From Tannerellaceae bacterium (GTDB lineage: Bacteria; Bacteroidota; Bacteroidia; Bacteroidales; Tannerellaceae), in assembly GCA_031273385.1 (NCBI GenBank), contig JAISRY010000119.1, forward strand, positions 1 to 7,217: 7,217 nt of DNA, written 5' to 3'. Positions within the stretch are counted from its first letter, which is position 1, and the number at the start of each line of letters is the position of its first letter. Under the pieces are notes generated by a model. That model saw only the letters and a program-made list of their open reading frames with translations, was not told the DNA's origin and made no database searches. Position numbers and translations under genes: made by a program. Below are positions 1-5,342 of this stretch, piece after piece.

Positions 1-72
1 TGTCGTGTGTCTAATAGTATAAATAATGCGAATCAAGAACGCATGAACAAAAAAAGATGAAAAGAAACTTGT

Positions 73-107
73 TTTGCCTGAATATCCCCTGAAAATTCCT
101 ACCTTTG
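73..107 (+). promoter_or_regulatory. Possible Bacteroidetes-type promoter for the rhuM-family gene
   Basis: TACCTTTG at 100-107 matches the Bacteroidetes -7 consensus TAnnTTTG, and a TTTG at 73-76 could be the -33 box. The spacer is 23 bases, a little longer than the usual 19-21. Transcription would begin around 113-115 and leave a leader of about 85 bases before the ATG at 201. The motif match is read directly; promoter function is inferred. Bases 1-72 hold nothing I can support. Confidence 0.4.
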
Positions 108-200
108 GCGATGAATAAAATTGCTGATTTATAGCAGGTGAATGTGAAAGAGCTAATGCTCAAGTAGATTTGTGAAATTAAGAAGACAAAGGAATCATAT

Positions 201-1238
201 ATGCTACCCCAAAAATCAAATAGCGAAATATTGTTGTATCAATCCGAAGACGGGAAAATCAAGATACAGGTGCGTTTGGACGACAATACAGTTTGGCTAA
301 CGCAGGCCGGCATAGTAGAACTGTTTCAATCGTCAAAATCCAACATAAGCGAGCATATAAAACATATTTTCGAAGAGGGAGAACTGATGCCAGATTCAAC
401 TGTTCGGAAATTCCGAACAGTTCGACTAGAGGGAAGTCGGCAGGTAGAACGTGAAATGGAACACTATAACTTGGATGTCATAATCTCTGTTGGTTACAGG
501 GTAAAATCATTTAGAGGAACACAATTCCGCATATGGGCTACTGAACGTTTGCGCGAATATCTGATAAAAGGATTTACCATGAACGATGAGTTATTGAAAC
601 AAGGTGGTGGATATTTTGAGGAGCTGCTTGACCGCATTCGCGATATACGTTCTTCGGAGAAAATGTTTTATCGAAAAGTACTCGAAATCTACGCAACAAG
701 TATTGATTACGACCCACGTGCAGATATTACACAGAAATTTTTCCAAACGGTACAAAATAAACTACATTGGGCAGCACATGGACACACAGCAGCAGAAATT
801 ATTTATCAAAGAGCCAATGCGGAATTGCCATTTATGGGCTTAACTGCTTTCAAAGGCAAGAAACCGACTAAGCAGGAAATCACAATCGCTAAAAATTATC
901 TTACCGATGAGGAATTGTCAATACTGAATCGCCTTGTATCTGCCTATTTAGATATAGCCGAAATAAACGCCATTCAGCAGAAGCCAATGAGCATGAAAGA
1001 ATGGATAGAAGTATTAGACGGCTTTATCTCCATGAGTCGGCAAGATGTATTGACCCATGCCGGAAAAATATCCGCTGAACTGGCGCAGAGAAAAGCATTG
1101 GGCGAATATGACGCTTATAAAAAGAAAAGTATCAATGAGCTTTCAGATGTAGAAAAACAATTTATCGCAAGTATTGAACAGGCGCAGAAGAAGCTAAGGG
1201 TACTTAAACCCCAAAAGGATGATAATAAGGAATCATAG
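201..1238 (+). CDS. rhuM: RhuM-family protein (virulence protein RhuM / COG3943 type)
   Basis: This 345-residue protein matches the RhuM family along its length. Residues 31-57 look like a DNA-binding helix-turn-helix (VWLTQAGIVELF followed by SKSNISEHIKHIF). Residues 89-125 carry the family core (YNLDVIISVGYRV, then RGTQFRIWAT and YLIKGF). Two further conserved blocks lie at about 145-172 (RIRDIRSSEKMFYRKVLEIYA) and 181-205 (FQTVQNKLHWAAHGHTAAE). The tail is charged and helical. The ATG at 201 is chosen because AAAGGA lies about 8 bases upstream and the family's N-terminal block follows at the expected distance. The family was named from Salmonella SPI-3; its biochemical role is not established. 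Homologues often sit in accessory regions, notably beside type I restriction-modification genes, but none is visible here. The gene is AT-richer than everything to its right, which suggests acquisition by transfer. It stands alone and is convergent with the kinase gene. Confidence 0.9.
   Translation: MLPQKSNSEILLYQSEDGKIKIQVRLDDNTVWLTQAGIVELFQSSKSNISEHIKHIFEEGELMPDSTVRKFRTVRLEGSRQVEREMEHYNLDVIISVGYRVKSFRGTQFRIWATERLREYLIKGFTMNDELLKQGGGYFEELLDRIRDIRSSEKMFYRKVLEIYATSIDYDPRADITQKFFQTVQNKLHWAAHGHTAAEIIYQRANAELPFMGLTAFKGKKPTKQEITIAKNYLTDEELSILNRLVSAYLDIAEINAIQQKPMSMKEWIEVLDGFISMSRQDVLTHAGKISAELAQRKALGEYDAYKKKSINELSDVEKQFIASIEQAQKKLRVLKPQKDDNKES
398..422. repeat. 25-bp perfect palindrome inside the rhuM-family gene
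   Basis: AACTGTTCGGAA at 398-409 is followed by one A and then its exact reverse complement TTCCGAACAGTT at 411-422. It encodes residues 66-74 (STVRKFRTV), so part of the symmetry follows from the protein sequence. It could be a binding site for a dimeric regulator or a chance result of codon choice. Confidence 0.85.
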
Positions 1239-1266
1239 CAGGGTTTGTAATCAGTGCGAGGCGGTG

Positions 1267-1348
1267 CAGGGGCAACACATTAAAATGGCTTATTTATCGC
1301 ATGCGTCATTGGCGTACTGAAACATACATTATTAATGCGTTGCCCCTG
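1267..1348. repeat. 82-bp inverted-repeat element (17-bp arms) at the convergent rhuM/kinase junction
   Basis: CAGGGGCAACACATTAA at 1267-1283 is the reverse complement of TTAATGCGTTGCCCCTG at 1332-1348 with one mismatch (1277/1338). The interior is 48 bases and contains the 8-bp palindrome CGCATGCG at 1298-1305. The right arm supplies the stop codon and last codons of the kinase gene. The arms could form a long-loop bidirectional terminator for the two convergent genes, but neither arm is followed by a clear T-run. They could also be the ends of a small non-coding mobile element or a recombination scar. The arms are seen directly; the role is undecided. Confidence 0.75.
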
Positions 1349-1898
1349 AATTTGAGGCTTGCCAGGTGCGATACGCTTCAAGTATCTTTTCGGCGACGCT
1401 TTCGGGGGAAAGAAAAGAGGTGTCTATGATGAGGTTGAAATGACGCATGTCGGTGCAATCTGCGCCGTATAATTCTTTATAGCGCTTGTTTTCACTGTTC
1501 TTTCTTTCTATGATATTGCGTATCGCGTCGTCGGTGGACACATACTTTTCGTTTTTCCTTTCCCTGTCTTTCGTTATTCTTTCGCCTGCGACGGCAATAT
1601 CCGTTTTTAGGAATACTTTGAAAGAATCGGGGATGAAAAACCAGGCAAGCCTCGAATCTACAATCAAATCGCTCATCGTATTCAACGACTTGAACGTCGA
1701 ATCTATCTCCTCATCTATTTCGGGATGCCGTTCCGAATACTGGTTTAACTCCTTCGTCGTCATGTTATACCGGGCGGCGATTTTTCGCTGGATAGCGCCG
1801 GTATAGATGTAGTCATAGTTCAGACGTTTACACAAAATAGCCGCTACGGTCGATTTTCCACTGCCTAAATCCCCGGTTATTGAAATGATATTTGCCAT
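1332..1898 (-). CDS. Cytidylate kinase-like P-loop nucleotide kinase (archaeal CMK-like)
   Basis: This is a soluble 188-residue kinase predicted to transfer phosphate from ATP to a nucleoside monophosphate, probably CMP or dCMP. The P-loop is GDLGSGKST at residues 9-17. An NMP-binding segment lies at about 30-70 (YTGAIQRKIAARYNMTTKEL, then HPEIDEEID), followed by DSRLAWF at 81-87, an Arg-rich lid at about 107-118 and YGADCTDMRHFNLIIDTS at 144-161. This order and the total length match archaeal-type cytidylate kinases better than the longer bacterial Cmk. I start at ATG 1896-1898, because an upstream start at 1970 would add 24 residues coded inside the preceding gene and put the P-loop unusually far from the N-terminus. 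The gene begins 10 bases after the PLP-enzyme stop, so it is probably the last gene of the grpE-dnaJ operon. Its stop codon lies in an inverted-repeat arm. Substrate specificity is inferred. Confidence 0.85.
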   Translation of the reverse strand: MANIISITGDLGSGKSTVAAILCKRLNYDYIYTGAIQRKIAARYNMTTKELNQYSERHPEIDEEIDSTFKSLNTMSDLIVDSRLAWFFIPDSFKVFLKTDIAVAGERITKDRERKNEKYVSTDDAIRNIIERKNSENKRYKELYGADCTDMRHFNLIIDTSFLSPESVAEKILEAYRTWQASNSGATH

Positions 1899-1908
1899 TA
1901 GCCGTTTT

Positions 1909-3147
1909 CTATATAGTTGATAATGCCTGCTTGATGTCGTCAAACAGGTCGTCCGCCGGTTCCAAGCCAACCGAAAGGCGGATCGTCTCTTCCTTTATGT
2001 CCATCTCCTTGCGCTGTTTGTCTCCGAATGTGCCGTAAATCGTGCTGGCCGGGTGGATAATCAACGACTTGTTGTCAAACAGGTTGGTCGCACGGCGGAT
2101 CATTCTTAGGTTATTAAGCAGGCGGAAGCATGCCTCGCGCGAGGGCAGGTCGAACGTCAGCATCGCACCGGGGTATTCCCCGAACTGCGCCCTACTGATC
2201 GCATAATAGGGGTTATCTTCCAGTCCTGTATAATTGACGGAAAGGATACCCTCCTGCGTTTGCAGCCGTTTTGCCAACGCCAAAGCGGTCGAAGCATGGC
2301 GCTCGAAACGCAGTTGCAGCGTCTCCAATCCCAGCGACTGCATATAGGCGACCTGCGGCGTCATATACGCGCCCATATTGCGGTGGATCTCCCTGCGTAG
2401 GCGGGAGGTAAAGGCCTTTTTGCCATATTGCCCATACCAGGCTTTCAACACCTTGGAGCGGCTCCAGTCAAACGTGCCGTAATCCAGGATCAAGCCGCCC
2501 ACCGTCGTCGCTCCTCCCGAAATATACTTCGTGCTGGATACCACCTCGATATCTACGCCAAAGCGCTTGGCGTCGAACGAAGAGAAGGGCACGACCGTCG
2601 TATCGGCGATCAAAGGGACGCCGGCAGCCTGCCCGATAGCGGCCAGGGCTTTCAAATCGGCTATCTCCAATTGCGGATTGGTGATGACCTCCAGGAAGAT
2701 CGCACACGTATGCTCATCCACCGCCGCACGTACCTCCTCCGGATTGGTCAGGTCGCAGAAACGCACCTCCACGCCGAAAGCGGCCAACGTCCCTTTCAGG
2801 AACGAATAGGTATTGCCGAACAGGTGGGGAGAGGTCACGATATTCGAACCGGCATAAGCCACCGTCATCAACGTATTGCTGATCGCCGCCATTCCCGAGT
2901 TGAGGGCGGTTACGCTAAGGGCTTGCGTGACTAAGCGCACACGATCTTCAAAATACTGCACGGTCGGATTGGTGATCCTGGAATAGAAATGATCATCGGA
3001 ACGTCCGCAAAAAGCCTCTTCCATCGCTTCGGCTGTCTCAAAATCAAATGCAACGGACTGATATACCGGCATGGCCAACGCATGATAGGCGTCCGGTTTC
3101 GCATAGGGGGCGTGAAGCAATCGGGCTTCAAAACTGTTATTCTCCAT
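1909..3147 (-). CDS. Cys/Met-metabolism PLP-dependent enzyme (O-acetylhomoserine sulfhydrylase / methionine gamma-lyase type)
   Basis: This 412-residue enzyme belongs to the trans-sulfuration PLP family, whose members make or break homoserine- and cysteine-derived thioethers and thiols. The PLP lysine is Lys207 in SSTKYISGG. Asp182 (ADTT) should contact the pyridine nitrogen, SGM at 84-86 binds the phosphate, and FYSRITNPT at 54-62 is the neighbouring-subunit PLP segment. HPAST at 365-369 and Arg390 in IRLSVGLE form the C-terminal substrate site. The tyrosine usual in the LYG motif of methionine gamma-lyase is Phe110 here (HLFGNT), as I recall for O-succinylhomoserine sulfhydrylases. Hence the reaction could be sulfhydrylation of an acylhomoserine or a lyase reaction, and I give no symbol. 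I prefer ATG 3145-3147, which starts 7 bases after the dnaJ stop; a TTG at 3160-3162 would add five residues and overlap dnaJ. It is probably cotranscribed with dnaJ and the kinase. Confidence 0.9.
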   Translation of the reverse strand: MENNSFEARLLHAPYAKPDAYHALAMPVYQSVAFDFETAEAMEEAFCGRSDDHFYSRITNPTVQYFEDRVRLVTQALSVTALNSGMAAISNTLMTVAYAGSNIVTSPHLFGNTYSFLKGTLAAFGVEVRFCDLTNPEEVRAAVDEHTCAIFLEVITNPQLEIADLKALAAIGQAAGVPLIADTTVVPFSSFDAKRFGVDIEVVSSTKYISGGATTVGGLILDYGTFDWSRSKVLKAWYGQYGKKAFTSRLRREIHRNMGAYMTPQVAYMQSLGLETLQLRFERHASTALALAKRLQTQEGILSVNYTGLEDNPYYAISRAQFGEYPGAMLTFDLPSREACFRLLNNLRMIRRATNLFDNKSLIIHPASTIYGTFGDKQRKEMDIKEETIRLSVGLEPADDLFDDIKQALSTI

Positions 3148-3154
3148 CTCAAAC

Positions 3155-4309
3155 TTAATCAAACATGTTTCTGAATTTACTGAAAATCTTCTCCTTCATC
3201 GACTTTTGGGGTTGGAAATTGGGAGAATTTTCCAGACCGCCCAGGGTCGCCTTTTCCGATTCGGAAAGTGTTTCGGGAATGTATACGCTGATATTGACCA
3301 GCAGGTCGCCCGTACCATAATTATGGATGGATGGCAACCCTTTGTTCCGCAAACGCAACACTTTCCCGGGCTGCGTACCCGGTTCTATCTTCACCTTTGC
3401 CTTGCCGTCGATCGTCGGCACCTCCACGGTTGCGCCCAGCGCGGCCTGCGGAACGCTCAACAAAAGGCTGTATAATAAGTCGTTTTCATCACGGATCAGT
3501 TCCGGATGCCGCTCTTCTTCGATCAGGATAAGCAGATCCCCGTTCACGCCTCCATGCCTGGCGGCATTTCCTTTCCCGCTCATCGAGAGTTGCATCCCTT
3601 CGCCGACACCGGCCGGAATATTTATCGTGATAATCTCGTCATCGCGCACGATACCCTCGCCGTTGCACGCCTGGCATTTCTTGGTAATCACCCTTCCCTC
3701 GCCGCCGCATGTAGGGCAGGTGGTTTGCGTCTGCATCTGTCCGAGGAAGGTATTGGTGACACGGGTAACGACCCCGTTGCCGTGACACGTTTCGCAGGTC
3801 TTGGTACTGTTTGCGTCTTCCGCGCCGCTACCCTGGCAGGTACGGCATGGCACCGCCTTTTTCACCTTGATCTTCTTGTCGACGCCTTTGGCTATCTCGC
3901 TTAGGCTCAGCTTCACTTTCACGCGCAGGTCTGACCCCCGGTTCACCCTGCGTCCGCCACGTGAAGAGCCGAAGCCGCTAAAGCCGCCGAAATGTCCGCC
4001 GAAATGCCCGCCGAAGATATCGCCGAATTGCGAGAAGATATCGTCCATACTCATTCCGTCGCCATAACCGCCTGAAGATGCGCCGCCTACGCCGGCATGG
4101 CCGAACTGGTCATAGCGTTGCCGCTTTTGCGTATCGCTCAATACATCATACGCTTCGGCGGCCTCTTTAAACTTCTCTTCGGCGGCTTTGTCCCCGGGGT
4201 TCTTGTCCGGATGATATTCTATCGCTTTCTTGCGATAGGCTTTCTTAATCTCATCGGCCGTAGCCGTTTTCCCAACGCCTAATATCTCATAATAATCTCT
4301 TTTAGCCAT
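3155..4309 (-). CDS. dnaJ: Chaperone protein DnaJ (Hsp40)
   Basis: This is a full-length 384-residue class A J-protein, the cytoplasmic co-chaperone that delivers unfolded clients to DnaK and stimulates its ATPase. The J-domain covers about residues 4-70 with the essential HPD motif at 33-35. A Gly/Phe-rich linker (about 71-118) includes a small GGHF repeat. The zinc-binding domain has four CxxCxGxG modules with cysteines at 155/158, 172/175, 198/201 and 212/215, all intact. Two client-binding beta domains and a dimerisation tail follow, for example [10 protein letters not shown] at 318-327. The ATG at 4307-4309 gives the canonical N-terminus [12 protein letters not shown]. It lies 30 bases downstream of grpE and 7 bases ahead of the PLP-enzyme gene, which indicates one transcript. 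No DnaK gene is present here. Coordinate control with grpE from the promoter region upstream of grpE is inferred. Confidence 0.98.
   Translation of the reverse strand: MAKRDYYEILGVGKTATADEIKKAYRKKAIEYHPDKNPGDKAAEEKFKEAAEAYDVLSDTQKRQRYDQFGHAGVGGASSGGYGDGMSMDDIFSQFGDIFGGHFGGHFGGFSGFGSSRGGRRVNRGSDLRVKVKLSLSEIAKGVDKKIKVKKAVPCRTCQGSGAEDANSTKTCETCHGNGVVTRVTNTFLGQMQTQTTCPTCGGEGRVITKKCQACNGEGIVRDDEIITINIPAGVGEGMQLSMSGKGNAARHGGVNGDLLILIEEERHPELIRDENDLLYSLLLSVPQAALGATVEVPTIDGKAKVKIEPGTQPGKVLRLRNKGLPSIHNYGTGDLLVNISVYIPETLSESEKATLGGLENSPNFQPQKSMKEKIFSKFRNMFD
3984..4016 (-). repeat. 12-bp tandem repeat in the DnaJ Gly/Phe linker
   Basis: On the plus strand CCGCCGAAATG recurs at 3984 and 3996, with a partial third copy (CCGCCGAA) at 4008, a period of 12 bases. 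It encodes the [11 protein letters not shown] stretch of the flexible linker. Copy-number change would keep frame and alter only linker length. Confidence 0.8.
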
Positions 4310-4339
4310 CTTTGTTCGTTTGTTATATATGCTGCCTCT

Positions 4340-4924
4340 TTATTCTCCGACGACGACCTTGCCATGGCGGATCACCTTATCATATAAGGTATACCCCCTC
4401 TGGACGCAATCCAATACCTTCCCTTTCATCTCTTCATCCGGTGCAGGTACAATGGCTACCGCCTCGAACATCTCGACGTCAAACGGTTTGCCGGCCGCAT
4501 CTATGGGTTTGACGCCCTGCTGCGACAGGTACCCCATAAACTTACTATAGATCAGCTCCACCCCTTCCGCTACGACGGCGATATCATTCGATGCCCGGAT
4601 ATTTTGTAACGCCCGTTCAAAATCATCTATGACCGGCAACAGGTTGCGCAGCGCCGATTCGCTTCCGCTTTTAATCAGATCCGCCTTCTCGCGTAATGTC
4701 CGCTTCCTGTAATTATCAAACTCAGCCATCAGGCGCAGGTGGGAATCGTTCAGTTCGTCATATTTTTTCTGTAACGCGCCCAACTCATCCGCCACATTGT
4801 CACTTTGCGCGGAATCTTCTGCCGCAACGGCTTGTTCGTCCTGCAAATTTGTCGCATCTTCATTCCTCAAGCCTTCTTCCTGTCCGCTTAATTCTTTTTC
4901 TTCACGATGATCAACCATATCCAT
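4340..4924 (-). CDS. grpE: GrpE, nucleotide exchange factor of DnaK
   Basis: This 194-residue protein has the size and order of GrpE, the cytoplasmic homodimer that releases ADP from DnaK and so resets the chaperone cycle. Residues 1-45 are acidic and low in complexity. Residues 46-85 form the long dimerising helix, including MAEFDNYRKRT at 66-76. The four-helix-bundle segment LLPVIDDFERALQNI follows at 95-109. The C-terminal beta domain that contacts DnaK begins near 137 and ends with GYTLYDKVIRHGKVVV. It is the first gene of the reverse-strand operon, 30 bases ahead of dnaJ. The ATG at 4922-4924 is chosen because GAGAG precedes it; an in-frame ATG two codons later is a possible alternative. 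I see no CIRCE operator upstream, so control probably relies on sigma-factor choice or on the repeats in the leader region. Confidence 0.97.
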   Translation of the reverse strand: MDMVDHREEKELSGQEEGLRNEDATNLQDEQAVAAEDSAQSDNVADELGALQKKYDELNDSHLRLMAEFDNYRKRTLREKADLIKSGSESALRNLLPVIDDFERALQNIRASNDIAVVAEGVELIYSKFMGYLSQQGVKPIDAAGKPFDVEMFEAVAIVPAPDEEMKGKVLDCVQRGYTLYDKVIRHGKVVVGE

Positions 4925-4961
4925 ACTCTCTATTAATTACCGCTTTAATACTATCCACGCA

Positions 4962-4969
4962 CAAAATTA
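4962..4969 (-). promoter_or_regulatory. Candidate -7 element proximal to grpE
   Basis: On the reverse strand TAATTTTG fits TAnnTTTG. Transcription would start about 30 bases before the grpE ATG. No good TTTG lies 19-21 bases further upstream, so this is a weak candidate and competes with the site at 5028-5035. Confidence 0.3.
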
Positions 4970-5027
4970 AGGAAACATTCCGGTTATGCCTCTTTTTTCT
5001 TCTTTTATGCATGTATTCTTTTCCTAA

Positions 5028-5035
5028 CAAATATA
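5028..5035 (-). promoter_or_regulatory. Candidate -7 element for the grpE-dnaJ operon
   Basis: On the reverse strand TATATTTG is a full match to the Bacteroidetes -7 consensus TAnnTTTG. The best -33 candidate is TTTA or TTTT with a spacer of 22-23 bases (about 5058-5062), which is imperfect. Transcription would start near 5022 and give a leader of about 98 bases. The motif is seen; its use is inferred. Confidence 0.4.
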
Positions 5036-5088
5036 TTGCCAACATGGCTAAGTTCATTAAAACGACACAGGAGACCTTACCTTTTTCT

Positions 5089-5130
5089 TCGGCAACAAGT
5101 AGCTCGTTTGTCGGCAAGAAGTAGCTCGTT
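5089..5130. repeat. Pair of 20-bp direct repeats with 22-bp period upstream of grpE
   Basis: TCGGCAACAAGTAGCTCGTT at 5089-5108 recurs at 5111-5130 with one difference (C5096 against G5118). The period is 22 bases, two turns of the helix, which would place two protein-binding sites on the same DNA face. The pair lies upstream of the grpE promoter candidate at 5028-5035, between the divergent operons. With two copies and a 2-base gap it is not a CRISPR array. Confidence 0.85.
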
Positions 5131-5139
5131 CTTCCCGAC
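5110..5139. repeat. Hairpin-forming inverted repeat
   Basis: GTCGG-C-AAGAA at 5110-5120 pairs with TTCTT-C-CCGAC at 5129-5139: ten base pairs, one internal C/C mismatch and an 8-base loop. It overlaps the second 20-bp direct repeat. No T-run follows on the plus strand and no gene ends nearby, so a terminator role is unlikely. A regulatory or remnant role is possible. Confidence 0.6.
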
Positions 5140-5143
5140 ACAT

Positions 5144-5171
5144 TGATCGTTCGCCAATTGGAGGTCGATCA
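5144..5171. promoter_or_regulatory. 28-bp dyad centred on CCAATTGG, possible operator
   Basis: TGATCG at 5144-5149 and CGATCA at 5166-5171 are inverted and share one centre with the 8-bp palindrome CCAATTGG at 5154-5161. The two 4-base spacers match poorly. Split symmetry of this kind is typical of a dimeric regulator's site. It lies between divergent promoters and could act on either side. The symmetry is seen; the operator role is inferred. Confidence 0.5.
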
Positions 5172-5278
5172 CTACGTACCGAGCGCCCCGATAGTTTCTC
5201 CTTATGAAAAGGGTAGATGGTACCGGAGAAAAAGGGAGTGGTTGCTGAGGCATTTCTGTGCACTTCTGATATTCTTCG

Positions 5279-5310
5279 GTTGTTTTTCTTGAGAAAAGCG
5301 ATTAAATTTG
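5279..5310 (+). promoter_or_regulatory. Bacteroidetes-type promoter for the ABC transporter pair
   Basis: GTTG at 5279-5282 (three of four matches to the -33 TTTG) is followed after exactly 20 bases by TAAATTTG at 5303-5310, a full match to TAnnTTTG. Transcription would start at about 5316-5318, leaving a 25-base leader before the ATG at 5343. This site also argues against a start at 5217 for the membrane protein. Confidence 0.6.
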
Positions 5311-5342
5311 TCGGGATTATTTTCCTTTCAACATATAAACGA

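Larger units (their letters stand above)
4925..5342. other. Divergent intergenic control region, no convincing gene
   Basis: This 418-base stretch separates grpE (reverse) from the ABC pair (forward). It holds TAnnTTTG-type promoter candidates for both directions, two 20-bp direct repeats, a hairpin and a 28-bp dyad, described separately. Open frames here are short, lack family features and overlap the promoters, so I call none. I looked for the CIRCE inverted repeat and did not see it. Confidence 0.7.

Noticed and set aside
1486..1806. Forward open frame opposite the kinase
   Set aside because: Shadow of the kinase gene; its hydrophobic look comes from the complement of Lys- and Glu-rich codons.
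1899..1970. Upstream start for the kinase adding 24 residues
   Set aside because: It would be coded inside the preceding enzyme gene and place the P-loop too far from the N-terminus; MANIISITGD is a typical start.
2428..2934. Forward open frame of 168 codons opposite the PLP enzyme
   Set aside because: No family features; it is the antisense shadow of a strongly supported gene in GC-rich codons.
3148..3162. TTG start for the PLP enzyme overlapping the dnaJ stop
   Set aside because: An ATG five codons later is more usual and lies at a normal operon spacing; the TTG cannot be fully excluded.
3327..3904. Forward open frames opposite dnaJ
   Set aside because: They mirror the zinc-finger and Gly-rich coding region and have no protein-like domains.
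4696..5124. Forward open frame opposite the grpE N-terminus
   Set aside because: It runs antisense to grpE and through its promoter region, with low-complexity composition.
5089..5130. Possible CRISPR repeats
   Set aside because: Only two copies with a 2-base gap and no spacers; no cas genes in the window.
4911..5141. Reverse open frame of 76 codons overlapping the grpE start
   Set aside because: It spans the promoter candidates and the non-coding repeats and shows no known domain.
5217..5342. Upstream extension of the membrane protein by 42 residues
   Set aside because: A good promoter (GTTG-N20-TAAATTTG) ends at 5310, inside the extension, so the ATG at 5343 is the better start.
4925..5342. 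CIRCE heat-shock operator upstream of grpE
   Set aside because: I looked for TTAGCACTC-N9-GAGTGCTAA on both strands and found no match.
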